64,000 bases of DNA from an uncultured Sphingomonadaceae bacterium (GTDB lineage Bacteria; Pseudomonadota; Alphaproteobacteria; Sphingomonadales; Sphingomonadaceae). Location: contig CANLCX010000006.1 in NCBI GenBank assembly GCA_947489315.1, positions 94,338 through 158,337 of the forward strand, given 5' to 3'. The number at the start of each line of letters is the position of its first letter. Position 1 is the stretch's first letter. Of this stretch, positions 17,813-26,822 are shown piece by piece. The notes under the pieces were generated by a model. The model was not told the origin of the DNA and did no database searches. It worked only from the letters and a program-made list of their open reading frames with translations. The position numbers and the translations under genes were made by a program.

Positions 17813-20161
17813 CTATTGCCGAGGAAGATGAATGGTGACCAATGTTCCCTGACCCGGTTCTGAGGTCAGTGTCAGTTCGCCGCCGTGCGCCAACAATAAT
17901 TGCCGAGCAAGTGGAAGACCAAGACCGCCAACATTTTCGCCCGTCTTCTTGCGAGACCGAGCAAAACTGTCGAACGCCTTGGATTGCTGACCCGCGCTCA
18001 TGCCCGGACCATTGTCAGAAATGTGGATGACGGCCTGCTTCACATTGCCGCTGCCATTGATCAACAGGCGTCCACTTTCGTCGGTATAGCGGATACTATT
18101 ATCTACAATCTGGGCAATAGCCTGAGACAGTCGCTTCCTGTCCGCCAAGGCAGACCCCAGCGTATCATCAAGCTGCAATTCCAATTCAATATGCTTTGCC
18201 TTGGCATCGTCAGCAAATTGCGCCGCGACATCCTCAACCAGCTTGTTGAGATTCACCTTCTCCTTGGCAATCGGCAAGGCCCCAGCTTCACTCTGACTAA
18301 GGTCGAGAACATTGTCGATCTGCATACCCAGACGCTTGACCGATTGGAGGATAGCTCGAGCATATTCGTGGCCCTGCTCTGTCAGAGGCCCAGCCACTTC
18401 ATTGTCCAGCAATTCGGCAAAGCCGCCGATGGATGTCAGTGGTGTGCGGAATTCATAGCTCATATTGGACAAGAACGAGGCTTTAATGGAATCCGCTTCC
18501 ACCAGCGCTTCATTACGTTCACGCAATGCCAGTTCGATCTTCCGGCTGTCCGATATGTCCAGCATAGTGAATAATGCATTGCCATCGGGCAGCGGTATGG
18601 CCGCAAATTCAAATCGGCGACCATCAGCAAAGGACATTTGACCGCTTTGCTGTTCCCGTTCAGACGTCGCAGCACGAACCATCGCGCGAACTTCCGAAAT
18701 CCGGGCTGGCTGTTTCAACTGCACCGCCATTTTCTGCATCAGGCTATCGACCCTAGGATGTTTGCCCAGTTCCTCTTCAGTTAGGTTCCAAATACTGGCA
18801 AACTGATGGTTCCAGATGTTGAGTTTCCCGTCCGCCGCAAAAACCGCGATAGATTCGAACAAATTATCGAAAGTAGCCGTACGCACGCGCAGCAACGTGT
18901 CCCGCGCGCTCGCTAATTGGACCTGTTCAGTACGATCCTCGATAATCATCAACAGGCCGCCATCGGGTGTGGGGTTGGCAATAACTCTTAAATGCGTGCC
19001 GTCTGCCAGCAGCCAGTTTTCCTCGATCGAGCCCGTCGATTTGAACCATGCTGTGCGCTCCTCCCGCCATTCGGGAAAATCGCGTACTTCGGGAATGCGG
19101 TTCATCTCGCGCATCCGGTCAAGCACGCGAGGAAATTCGGGGCGCTCTGCTATCCATTGCTGGCGCATGGAAAAGATACGCTGGAACGGAAGATTACAGA
19201 ATTGCAATGACTTGTCGGGATCAAACTGCACCACGGCGGCCGAAATCTTATCGAGCATATCCCGCTGGGATTCATTGAACCGCCGCTGTTCTTTACGCGA
19301 ATCGATCAATTCCTGAATATCGATAGCGTAGCCCGCTATGCCTGATTTTCCGAGCGGCACATCAACCACCTGCGTGGTTCGCCGCTGGCCACCTATGGTA
19401 GTCGCGACCACGCGTTCATGGGGTTCGCCCTTTTCTTTGGCCTGCGCCGCGGCGTCTTTTGGACTGATACCATTTATGGTCTCTATCAGTTCAATACCTT
19501 CTTCAACCACCTGAGCGCCATCATCAGCGTCTACCGCCCTTACATAAGCACTGTTCACCAAAGTCAGTTTTAAGTCGCGGGAGCGATGCCACATCGGCAT
19601 CGGTGCAGCCTCAATCAATGCCGAAAGCGCATCAAATGCAGCATGGGCCTCTTCATTTTCGGCGCGCAGTTCTTCAATCTGGGTCTGACTATCGGTCGCA
19701 TCAAATATCCATAAAAGGGCGCTGCCATTGGGCGCAATTTTCTGATCAGCCAATCCGCCGCGGATCAACAATGCTTTGTCCGATCCAGCGATCTTGATCG
19801 CCCGGGTAAAGCTGCCCCCTGACTTTTGCGCAAGGTTCACATCCTGCGTCAGCCCTTCGAGATCCGCTCGGCTCATCCCCGCATCATTGCTATGGAGTTC
19901 CGAAATATGGGCTGGCAGGTAATCAAAGCCCAGCCAATGCATCAATCTCTGTGACGCCTCGAGCTTACCATCTGACCGGACCAGCAGCGGGAGCGCCGGA
20001 GATGTTTCAAGCAATCGTCCTAGACGGCCCGATTGCCGCATCGTCGCCGCTGCCTGTTTCTTCATAGCCAGACCGGTCCACACCGCCCACGCAGACACAG
20101 CCAGCCAGGCGGCGAGAATCAGGCCCAATATGACAGCGGTTAAGTCCGGAACGTTTGACAT
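17813..20161 (-). CDS. divL: DivL-like PAS sensor kinase homologue with Tyr in place of the phospho-His
   Basis: A 782-aa membrane-anchored protein: one N-terminal TM (residues 9-32), several PAS-like regions (about 50-150, 175-290, 300-410, 430-540), a HisKA dimerisation helix, and a HATPase_c domain with N box (AQIVDNSIRY), ISDNGPGMS and GGLGLPLARQLLLAHGG. The H box reads NMSYEFRTPL: residue 569 is Tyr, where kinases have the phosphorylated His. In Caulobacter DivL a Tyr sits at the same place, and DivL regulates the CckA-CtrA cell-cycle pathway through protein contacts. Architecture, Tyr and position upstream of tsaE all support DivL; equivalence of function is inferred. It heads the seven-gene minus-strand cluster. 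Confidence 0.85.
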   Translation of the reverse strand: MSNVPDLTAVILGLILAAWLAVSAWAVWTGLAMKKQAAATMRQSGRLGRLLETSPALPLLVRSDGKLEASQRLMHWLGFDYLPAHISELHSNDAGMSRADLEGLTQDVNLAQKSGGSFTRAIKIAGSDKALLIRGGLADQKIAPNGSALLWIFDATDSQTQIEELRAENEEAHAAFDALSALIEAAPMPMWHRSRDLKLTLVNSAYVRAVDADDGAQVVEEGIELIETINGISPKDAAAQAKEKGEPHERVVATTIGGQRRTTQVVDVPLGKSGIAGYAIDIQELIDSRKEQRRFNESQRDMLDKISAAVVQFDPDKSLQFCNLPFQRIFSMRQQWIAERPEFPRVLDRMREMNRIPEVRDFPEWREERTAWFKSTGSIEENWLLADGTHLRVIANPTPDGGLLMIIEDRTEQVQLASARDTLLRVRTATFDNLFESIAVFAADGKLNIWNHQFASIWNLTEEELGKHPRVDSLMQKMAVQLKQPARISEVRAMVRAATSEREQQSGQMSFADGRRFEFAAIPLPDGNALFTMLDISDSRKIELALRERNEALVEADSIKASFLSNMSYEFRTPLTSIGGFAELLDNEVAGPLTEQGHEYARAILQSVKRLGMQIDNVLDLSQSEAGALPIAKEKVNLNKLVEDVAAQFADDAKAKHIELELQLDDTLGSALADRKRLSQAIAQIVDNSIRYTDESGRLLINGSGNVKQAVIHISDNGPGMSAGQQSKAFDSFARSRKKTGENVGGLGLPLARQLLLAHGGELTLTSEPGQGTLVTIHLPRQ

Positions 20162-20275
20162 TAATACAAGCGATTAGACGGTTAGAGCACCCGGGAAAAC
20201 CCCCTATTCTTTATGGCTTATAAAAGTCGGATAATATGGGTTATAAAGCAGCTGAAAAACCATCGGAGAAAACCC

Positions 20276-20803
20276 ATGCCAATAGACGAAAGCCGGACGT
20301 TTAAACCGATTAACATCGCCCTTTTGACGGTGTCCGATACCCGTTCTCTAAAAGAAGACACATCCGGTGATATTCTGGCAGAGCGCATTGCTAACAAAGG
20401 CCACACTCTGATCTACCGCAGCTTGATCCGCGATGATAAATCCAAGATTATCGCGCAATTGCACCAGTGGATTGATGAGGAAACCGTCGATGTCATTATT
20501 ACTACCGGCGGCACTGGCCTGACCGGGCGCGACATTACACCGGAAGCGCTTGATGCGGTGAAGGATAAGGATATCCCGGGCTTTGGCGAATTGTTCCGTC
20601 GGCTAAGCTACGACAAAATTGGGACGTCCACTGTCCAATCGCGAGCCTGCGCTGTGGTGTCGAGGGGTACATATATTTTCGCGCTACCGGGCTCCAACGG
20701 TGCGGTCAAAGATGGATGGGATGGCATTTTGGATACCCAACTCGATAGTCGCCATCGCCCCTGCAATTTTGTTGAGTTAATACCGAGGTTGCTCGAGAAA
20801 TAG
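20276..20803 (+). CDS. moaB: Molybdenum cofactor protein MoaB (molybdopterin adenylyltransferase type)
   Basis: MoaB/MogA-fold protein, 175 aa, acting in molybdenum cofactor synthesis by adenylating molybdopterin. Motifs are LLTVSDTRSLKEDTSGD, ITTGGTGLTGRDITPEAL (the TGGTG substrate loop) and FALPGSNGAVKDGWDGIL. The start at 20276 follows GGAGAAAACCC; a 21-codon upstream extension is unlikely. It diverges from the divL-like gene. The window's molybdenum hydroxylase (29.8-32.6 kb) is one possible user of the cofactor. Confidence 0.93.
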   Translation: MPIDESRTFKPINIALLTVSDTRSLKEDTSGDILAERIANKGHTLIYRSLIRDDKSKIIAQLHQWIDEETVDVIITTGGTGLTGRDITPEALDAVKDKDIPGFGELFRRLSYDKIGTSTVQSRACAVVSRGTYIFALPGSNGAVKDGWDGILDTQLDSRHRPCNFVELIPRLLEK

Positions 20804-20842
20804 AAGTTTGTTCTTTATTTGTTCTCATGCTATATCACCTAT

Positions 20843-21940
20843 ATGGAACAGGACAATAAACCAGCCCTGCCCGCTCAAAAAGGGCGCGGCGCGGTTACCA
20901 ACAATGAAAGCCACCGATTTAACTTGCCCAGCCGTGAAGCCGATGGCGATTGGCTAGATGACCGCGAGGCGCTGGGGGACGCGCCATCTAAGCTGCGCAC
21001 CCAAGTTACGATCGAAGCACCAAAGTCTATATTAAGCTTCAACAAATCCCCGGATATCCCGTTTGACCGTTCGATAAACGCTTATCGCGGATGTGAACAT
21101 GGCTGCGTTTATTGTTATGCGCGCCCTACCCATGCCTATCACGACCTGTCGCCGGGCCTCGATTTCGAAACAAAGCTGTTTGCTAAACCCAACGCGGCGC
21201 AATTGCTCAGGGAGACGCTGGCTAAGCCGACATATCGACCTGCTCCCATTGCCATTGGAACAAATACCGATCCTTATCAACCGATTGAAAAACCTTATCG
21301 GATTACCCGCGCGATATTGGAAGTGATGCTGGAAACCAAACATCCGGTAGGGATCACCACCAAATCAGACAGAGTGATTGATGATAGCGAGATTTTAGCC
21401 GCGCTGGCTGCGCTCGGTCTGACCGCCGTTGCCATTTCAATCACTACCCTCGACCCCCGCACCGCAAGACTGCTCGAGCCACGGGCACCCTCGCCGGCCA
21501 AAAGACTATCGGCCATTAGCCATTTGCGCGCCCTCCATATTCCCGTGCACGTCAACATAGCACCTGTCATTCCAGCCATTACCGATCACGAAATCGAAGC
21601 CATTGTCGCGGCCGCAGCAGATCACGGTGCGCAAAGCATTTCCGTCATTCCGGTGCGCCTGCCCCATGAGGTTGCACCCTTGTTTGAACAATGGCTCGAA
21701 GCCCATTTCCCGGATCGCAAGCAAAAAGTGATGGCCATCATAGCATCGTTGCGCGGCGGCAAGAAAAATGACCCGGACTTCCATAGCCGGATGAAAGGGA
21801 AAGGCCCTTGGGCAGAGTTGCTCCACCATCGCGTCGCCATTGCAGCGCGCAAAAGCGGTCTGGGGAAAGCAAAATTAGCGCTGAGAACAGATTTGTTCCA
21901 GCGGCCTATAGTCAAAGGCAGTCAGATGGAGCTGTTTTAA
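20843..21940 (+). CDS. PA0069-family radical SAM protein (spore-photoproduct-lyase-like)
   Basis: Radical SAM protein with CEHGCVYCYARPTH (CxxxCxxC) inside the family block FDRSINAYRGCEHGC, followed by GTNTDPYQPIEK and ITTKSD as in the PA0069/Rv2578c family. Length is 365 aa from ATG 20843. Members resemble spore photoproduct lyase but their substrate is not established. The region before the start has no good ribosome site; a TTG eight codons upstream is a poorer choice. It follows moaB by 39 bp on the same strand. Confidence 0.9.
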   Translation: MEQDNKPALPAQKGRGAVTNNESHRFNLPSREADGDWLDDREALGDAPSKLRTQVTIEAPKSILSFNKSPDIPFDRSINAYRGCEHGCVYCYARPTHAYHDLSPGLDFETKLFAKPNAAQLLRETLAKPTYRPAPIAIGTNTDPYQPIEKPYRITRAILEVMLETKHPVGITTKSDRVIDDSEILAALAALGLTAVAISITTLDPRTARLLEPRAPSPAKRLSAISHLRALHIPVHVNIAPVIPAITDHEIEAIVAAAADHGAQSISVIPVRLPHEVAPLFEQWLEAHFPDRKQKVMAIIASLRGGKKNDPDFHSRMKGKGPWAELLHHRVAIAARKSGLGKAKLALRTDLFQRPIVKGSQMELF

Positions 21941-22000
21941 GACTTCCCACACAAACGAGCTAATCCTTTCCTTTGGCACTTGCCAAGGTTACATTCGGTC

Positions 22001-22798
22001 ATGACTGAAAAAAAGAACGTCACCTACGCAAGCTATCTTGCGCTCGACACTCTTCTCTCCGCGCAACATCCGCAGTCGGATCTGGATGATGAGATGCTGT
22101 TCGTCATCATCCATCAAACAAAAGAACTCTGGCTGAAACAGATTATTCGCGAATTGAAACTGGCCATAACGCAAATTTCCAATGACGCCTTGGTGCCAGC
22201 TTATAAGGCGCTGGCCCGGGTCAGCCGCATACAGGCGGTCATGACGTTGAGCTGGGACGTACTGTCCACCATGACGCCAAGCGATTATAGCCGGTTCCGC
22301 CATGTCTTGGGAGCAAGTTCCGGCTTTCAGTCCGATCAGTTTCGAACCGTTGAATATCTACTGGGCCTGAAAGACAAAGCCTTTCTCAAATATCAGGATG
22401 ACCGCCCTGAAGCACAGGCAGCCATGCAAGCGGCGTTAGACGGTCCAAGCCTTTGGGACCATGCCATTGCGGCCCTCGCCCGCGCCGGCTTTGCCATTTC
22501 GTCCGACCTGCTCGAACGCGATTTCAGCCAATCCCATGTCTCATCCCCCGAAGTCGAGGCGGCGTTCCTCGAAGTCTATCGCGATACCGAACGCTATTGG
22601 GAGCTCTATCAACTGGCGGAGAAACTGGTCGATCTTGATGACGCCATGGCAACCTGGCGGCACAAGCATGTTTTGACGGTGGAACGGATCATCGGCGGCA
22701 AAATGGGAACCGGCGGAACGGCTGGCGTATCCTATCTGCAATCCACCCTGCCCAAGCGCGCATTTCCAGAACTCTGGTCGCTGCGCACGGCTTTATGA
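22001..22798 (+). CDS. kynA: Tryptophan 2,3-dioxygenase
   Basis: Haem dioxygenase that opens the indole ring of L-tryptophan to N-formylkynurenine, the first step of the kynurenine pathway. Family blocks seen are YLALDTLLSAQHP, EMLFVIIHQTKELWLKQII (distal haem-pocket His and substrate contacts), FRHVLGASSGFQSDQFR and the proximal-haem region MATWRHKHVLTVERIIGGKMGTGGTAG. Length is 265 aa. It overlaps the kynureninase-like gene by ATGA, so the two are coupled. No formamidase gene for the middle step lies nearby. Confidence 0.95.
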   Translation: MTEKKNVTYASYLALDTLLSAQHPQSDLDDEMLFVIIHQTKELWLKQIIRELKLAITQISNDALVPAYKALARVSRIQAVMTLSWDVLSTMTPSDYSRFRHVLGASSGFQSDQFRTVEYLLGLKDKAFLKYQDDRPEAQAAMQAALDGPSLWDHAIAALARAGFAISSDLLERDFSQSHVSSPEVEAAFLEVYRDTERYWELYQLAEKLVDLDDAMATWRHKHVLTVERIIGGKMGTGGTAGVSYLQSTLPKRAFPELWSLRTAL

Positions 22799-23916
22799 AT
22801 TGGAAGCCGCTCTTTTCAAAAGCTTTCGCTGCTAATCCTGAGCGGTTGCATTTTGCGGCGCATAGCCATCATCTTTGGCCAGACGCGGCTTATGAGGGCC
22901 ATATGGCGGCTTGCGATGATGCGATGGCGCTGGCCGATCACAAATGGGAAAAGATAATGGGTCCGGTCTGGACGGAGGCACAAGGCTATATTGCCGCCGA
23001 ACTCAACCTATACGATCCCCAGACCATTGCCTTTGCGCCCAATACCCATGATTTTCTGATCCGTATCATCTCCGCTATCCCTACCCGACCGGTTCGCGTG
23101 TTAACGACGGATGGCGAGTTTCATAGCTTCCGTCGGCAGATGGACCGTTGGGCAGAAGATGGCGAAGTGATTGTCGAGGCCGTATCGGCTGACACACTCC
23201 TTGAGAAAGCGGTGGCCGGTAATCATGATCTCATTTTCGCCAGCCAAGCGCTGTTTAACTCCGGAACGATTTTAAACGGGATCGACCAACTGGCAAAGCT
23301 GGCGCGGCCGGAAGGACCATGGGTCGTGATCGATGGTTATCACGGGTTTATGGCACTGGATACCGATCTGTCCGCCGTTGCTAATAATATCTTCTATATG
23401 GCCGGAGGCTATAAATATGCGATGGCCGGAGAAGGTGTTTGTTTCCTGCACGCACCGCCTGGATATGCACCCCGCCCTCCCGTAACCGGCTGGTACGCCG
23501 CTTTTGACGATCTGGCGCTACCGCCGGGGGAAATCGGCTATGCTCCTGATGGACGGAGGTTTCTGGGTAGCACCTTTGACCCCTCGGGCCTTTATCGGTT
23601 CAATGCCGTGCAGGCGATGTTGGCTGATGCGGGGCTATCCACCAGCATTATTTCCAAACATGTTCTGGCATTGCAAAGCCGTTTTATCGATCAAGACCCG
23701 CTCCCGGACATGGATTTGCTGAACCCGCTCAAGGGCACCCCCCATGCTCGATATCTGGCTTATAAAGGCGAGAAGGCACCGTTGCTGCATGCGGCCCTGA
23801 CGGACCACAATATAGTCACCGATGTTCGAGGCGATGTTCTTCGCATCGGTTTTGCGATCTATCATGACACAAGCGATGTTGATCATTTGATTGGGTTGAT
23901 ACGGAAGGTTCGGTAA
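22795..23916 (+). CDS. Kynureninase-like aminotransferase class V-fold PLP enzyme
   Basis: A 373-aa PLP enzyme of the class V aminotransferase fold. The Schiff-base Lys is probably the K of MAGGYKYAMAGEG, with VVIDGYHGFMALD giving the cofactor Asp. It starts inside the stop of tryptophan dioxygenase, which strongly suggests that it acts on kynurenine (giving anthranilate and alanine). It is shorter and more divergent than standard KynU (about 410-420 aa), so the assignment leans on context. Confidence 0.82.
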   Translation: MNWKPLFSKAFAANPERLHFAAHSHHLWPDAAYEGHMAACDDAMALADHKWEKIMGPVWTEAQGYIAAELNLYDPQTIAFAPNTHDFLIRIISAIPTRPVRVLTTDGEFHSFRRQMDRWAEDGEVIVEAVSADTLLEKAVAGNHDLIFASQALFNSGTILNGIDQLAKLARPEGPWVVIDGYHGFMALDTDLSAVANNIFYMAGGYKYAMAGEGVCFLHAPPGYAPRPPVTGWYAAFDDLALPPGEIGYAPDGRRFLGSTFDPSGLYRFNAVQAMLADAGLSTSIISKHVLALQSRFIDQDPLPDMDLLNPLKGTPHARYLAYKGEKAPLLHAALTDHNIVTDVRGDVLRIGFAIYHDTSDVDHLIGLIRKVR

Positions 23917-23930
23917 AATTTGTACTCGCG

Positions 23931-23957
23931 GCCGCTTTGGGCGCAAAAGCGGACGTT
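23931..23957. repeat. Dispersed palindromic repeat, copy 1
   Basis: CCGCTTT and AAAGCGG flank the loop GGGCGCA, forming a short hairpin between the convergent kynureninase-like and transporter genes. It belongs to the same family as the copies at 25667, 25701, 29577, 56784 and 63908. Here it could also act as a terminator, although it lacks a T run. Confidence 0.75.
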
Positions 23958-24050
23958 AATATTCGTCAAAATATCGCTTTGGTCAAAAAACTGAGCCATG
24001 CCCGAGCGTTTTTCGTTGCATTTTTGGGAGTGACTTTGCGCATTTCTCCG

Positions 24051-25400
24051 TCAAGCAGACTCTTCTGCGCGATGCTTCCAACCAGCCATTAATATTATAG
24101 AAATCAGATATAAAGTTGACGGAAAAAGACCAAAAGCAAGCATGATGCCTTGGATGGCCATATCGCTCTGCGGAAGTCCGGTTGCCGCTTTGGAAGAGTC
24201 GAAGCCGACCGCAGAGAGGGTTATTCCGATCAGCAAGGTTCCTCCCAAAGCAAAGCCAACCTTGTCCGCTGCCACCCAGAGGGATGAGAATATGCCATTT
24301 TTCTCCTCCGCTTCCAGATCCGCCACCATAGAGAAACCCAGCATAGTCCACCCTGAATTTCCTACGCCGGCGAGGAAGGCCCAAATACATATTAATTCAA
24401 ACGGAGCGGTGGGCCATCCGATCCAGAGCAGGGTTGCAGCGATATGCAAGGCTGAAGCGGCTATATAGGCTTTTCGTTTACCCACATGCTTGGCTATCGC
24501 AACCCAAACCGGTTGAGACAGAATGATACCCAAAACTATGGCAAACATGATGATACCAATGATAGATAGAGCATCGGCGCGCTGCATATTGTAGGTTATG
24601 AAATATAATATTGCTGCATAGTTCATCCCGCCGCCAGTCAGTTGAAGGATGTTGGCAATGAATAATTTGGAAAAGCGTTGATCTTTGATAGCAGAAAAAA
24701 TTGCTGCCGTAGACAGTCTGTTCAGTTCATGCGGCTCCATCATATCCGAAGATGATTCAACCGCAACCTGTGCGGTGCTCGCATTGGCAACCTTATATGT
24801 GCCGAGATAAGCAATCAGCAAGGAACCGGAACAAATAATCGAAAGCACCACAGCCATTTCGATATAGGCTGGTCCTCCTCCCCCACGCTGCGCCACAAAA
24901 GCGGGCGCGGCTCCGGCCGCTATGAGCAGCCCCAATCCGGTAAACGCCAAACGCCAAGCCATTAATTTTGTCCGCTCTTGAGGCGTTCGGGTCAAAGACG
25001 CGACCAGTGCAAGATAGGGCACTGAAAAACTGGAATAGATCGACATGTACAGAGAAAATATAAACGCGACATAGATAAGCTTCATCTGCCATGCGATATC
25101 CGGAACGCTAAACAGCAATATCAACGGTATCGGTGCTAGAAATGCTCCGGTTAACAGCCAGCGCGACATCGGAAATTTGGCTTTGAGCCTGCTCGACACG
25201 GAGCCCATAACGATATCACTACCAATGCCCACGAGAAGTTTTGGAAAGAAAATCGCAATACCTGCAAATACGGGTTCTATGCCCTCGACATTTGTCAGAA
25301 AAAACAGAAGCAATAGAGACGGCACATCCCTAAATATTTGACCAGCTATCTGCCCCAAGCCGTAACTTGCTTGCTTCCCAACGCCAAGCGGTCGATCCAT
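24051..25400 (-). CDS. MFS transporter of the GPH (glycoside-pentoside-hexuronide) type
   Basis: An integral membrane protein of 449 aa with about 12 TM segments. The N terminus (GVGKQASYGLGQIAGQIFRDVPSLLLLFFL) and the loop SVPYLALVASLTRTPQERTKLMAWR after TM4 are typical of the GPH sugar-cation symporter family. The substrate is unknown. The start at 25400 follows GGAAAACCT; ATG at 25415 and a 76-codon upstream extension are alternatives with weaker sites. It faces the SDR gene divergently and may belong with the uptake/catabolic genes to 32.6 kb. Confidence 0.82.
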   Translation of the reverse strand: MDRPLGVGKQASYGLGQIAGQIFRDVPSLLLLFFLTNVEGIEPVFAGIAIFFPKLLVGIGSDIVMGSVSSRLKAKFPMSRWLLTGAFLAPIPLILLFSVPDIAWQMKLIYVAFIFSLYMSIYSSFSVPYLALVASLTRTPQERTKLMAWRLAFTGLGLLIAAGAAPAFVAQRGGGGPAYIEMAVVLSIICSGSLLIAYLGTYKVANASTAQVAVESSSDMMEPHELNRLSTAAIFSAIKDQRFSKLFIANILQLTGGGMNYAAILYFITYNMQRADALSIIGIIMFAIVLGIILSQPVWVAIAKHVGKRKAYIAASALHIAATLLWIGWPTAPFELICIWAFLAGVGNSGWTMLGFSMVADLEAEEKNGIFSSLWVAADKVGFALGGTLLIGITLSAVGFDSSKAATGLPQSDMAIQGIMLAFGLFPSTLYLISIILMAGWKHRAEESA

Positions 25401-25666
25401 AGGTTTTCCAATCATTCTAAAGGCAGAATAAATATCCCGGAAACAGCCAATCGACCGTTTTGCGATATTAGAATAATTGCATTGCGAGAATGTGGATCGT
25501 GAAACGCTTGCAAACTCAAGGGTATCTGCTGTGCGGTTATTCAGAATGATATGGGTGCGGGTAACAATAGTTGTTCGGTCCGTTTTCAGGAGCCAATGTT
25601 TAAGGCCGCCTCCGAAATCAGCAAGCATCCGATATTACCAAAAAAACGAGCTTGCCGATTAACACG

Positions 25667-25696
25667 AATGTTCGCTTTCGGGATAAAGCGGTCACA
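25667..25696. repeat. Dispersed palindromic repeat, copy 2 (variant)
   Basis: Reads TTCGCTTT, loop CGGGAT, AAAGCGGT: the variant form with CGGGAT in the loop, imperfectly paired. It lies 5 bp before the perfect copy 3, making a tandem pair in the transporter/SDR spacer. Confidence 0.65.
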
Positions 25697-25700
25697 AGGC

Positions 25701-25733
25701 TAGTGTCCGCTTTGGGCGCAAAAGCGGACACTA
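25701..25733. repeat. Dispersed palindromic repeat, copy 3 (perfect)
   Basis: A 13-bp perfect inverted repeat: arm TAGTGTCCGCTTT, loop GGGCGCA, then the exact complement of the arm. This is the best-preserved copy of the family in the window and defines its core. Confidence 0.85.
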
Positions 25734-25861
25734 GATTTGAGAGCGTTTTAATCACAGCAAAAATACTGTGCATGATACATGTCTGATTTTGCCTGACAAA
25801 TGACAGAGTTTGCGTTTACAACGTGTCATTAATTCATGTTCTAATTGAAGGAATGTCTTCG

Positions 25862-26650
25862 ATGCAAAAAAATCTGTTTTCCATGCAAGATAAAGTCTGC
25901 GTTATAACTGGGGGGTCCAGGGGTTTGGGGAAAGCTATGGCACGAGCCTTTCTGCACGCAGGGGCCAAAAGGGTGTATGTTACGGCACGCAAAGCGGAGG
26001 AATGTGAACAGACCGCTGAAGAACTGTCTGATCTGGGGGAGAACGGCGAATGTGTTGCCCTTCCCGGCGACATGGGTAGCGGAAATGGAATTATAGGATT
26101 CGTAAAGGCGTTAGGTGAACGGGAAGACCATATTGATGTGCTCGTGAACAACGCTGGCACTGGCTGGATGGCATCGGTGGAAGAGTTTCCCGAAATAGGC
26201 TGGGACAAGGTTATGGACCTTAATGTGAAGACGCCATTCTTTCTCACGCAACAGCTTTTGCCGTTACTGAAAGCAAATGCAGTGCCAGAGAGCAGAGCGT
26301 CCGTCATAAATATTGGATCGGTAGCCGGAATTATGGGCAGTGCCGGAAGCGGCGTCAGCTATGGTACGTCAAAAGCCGCCATCCACCAACTTACTCGCAA
26401 TCTTGCTAGCCTCCTCGCCGATGATAACATCCGGGTGAATGCCATTGCGCCCGGTCGTTTTCATTCAAAAATGACAAGTCTGGTGGAGCAGGATAAAGAG
26501 CAATATGGGCAAGAAATTGAAATGATACCGTTGCACCGTTGGGGGCATGATGAGGATATCATGGGCCCGGCACTTTTGCTGGCGAGCAATGCCGGGGCGT
26601 ATATGACGGGTGAAATCATCACCGTCGATGGCGGGATATTGCTGAGATAG
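25862..26650 (+). CDS. Short-chain dehydrogenase/reductase (SDR)
   Basis: Classical NAD(P)-dependent oxidoreductase of 262 aa. It shows the Rossmann cofactor loop TGGSRGLGKAMA, the NNAG motif (VLVNNAGTG), the catalytic Ser in INIGSVAG, YxxxK as YGTSKAA and the C-terminal ITVDGG. Substrate unknown. ATG 25862 lies 9 bases after GAAGGA; the ATG three codons earlier abuts that site and is less likely. The gene diverges from the GPH-type transporter and converges on the TonB receptor. Confidence 0.92.
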   Translation: MQKNLFSMQDKVCVITGGSRGLGKAMARAFLHAGAKRVYVTARKAEECEQTAEELSDLGENGECVALPGDMGSGNGIIGFVKALGEREDHIDVLVNNAGTGWMASVEEFPEIGWDKVMDLNVKTPFFLTQQLLPLLKANAVPESRASVINIGSVAGIMGSAGSGVSYGTSKAAIHQLTRNLASLLADDNIRVNAIAPGRFHSKMTSLVEQDKEQYGQEIEMIPLHRWGHDEDIMGPALLLASNAGAYMTGEIITVDGGILLR

Positions 26651-26766
26651 AAAAACTGAGGGTTACGATGATCATTGGATCATTCACTTTGGTCCGCAGC
26701 GATTGTCTGAATCGCAAGCTGAAGCGCTAGTGTAAAAGCTGATCCAAAATTCTGGAAAATCGCCAC

Positions 26767-26798
26767 AAAAAAGGTGAGCGAGTTTCCTCGCCCACCTT
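26767..26798 (-). terminator. Rho-independent terminator of the TonB receptor gene
   Basis: AAGGTGAGCGAG (26771-26782) and CTCGCCCACCTT (26787-26798) pair with one mismatch around a TTTC loop. Read on the minus strand, the stem is followed by a run of six U. It lies 25 bp beyond the stop of the 26823-29396 gene. Confidence 0.85.
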
Positions 26799-26822
26799 AT
26801 GTGATCCATGGAGAGATATGGA

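Larger units (their letters stand above)
25401..25861. other. Divergent intergenic region with two palindromic repeats
   Basis: About 460 bp between the divergent transporter and SDR genes. It holds repeat copies at 25667 and 25701. The part at 25401-25628 can be read as an in-frame extension of the transporter, but that extension is not hydrophobic and matches no family N terminus. No clear operator was recognised. Promoters for both genes must lie here. Confidence 0.5.

Noticed and set aside
20162..20275. CtrA-type operator (TTAA-N7-TTAA) in the divL/moaB spacer
   Set aside because: Looked for because of the DivL link; no clear full site was seen.
25401..25628. N-terminal extension of the GPH-type transporter
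   Set aside because: 76 codons without hydrophobic segments or family similarity; a ribosome site stands before the ATG at 25400.
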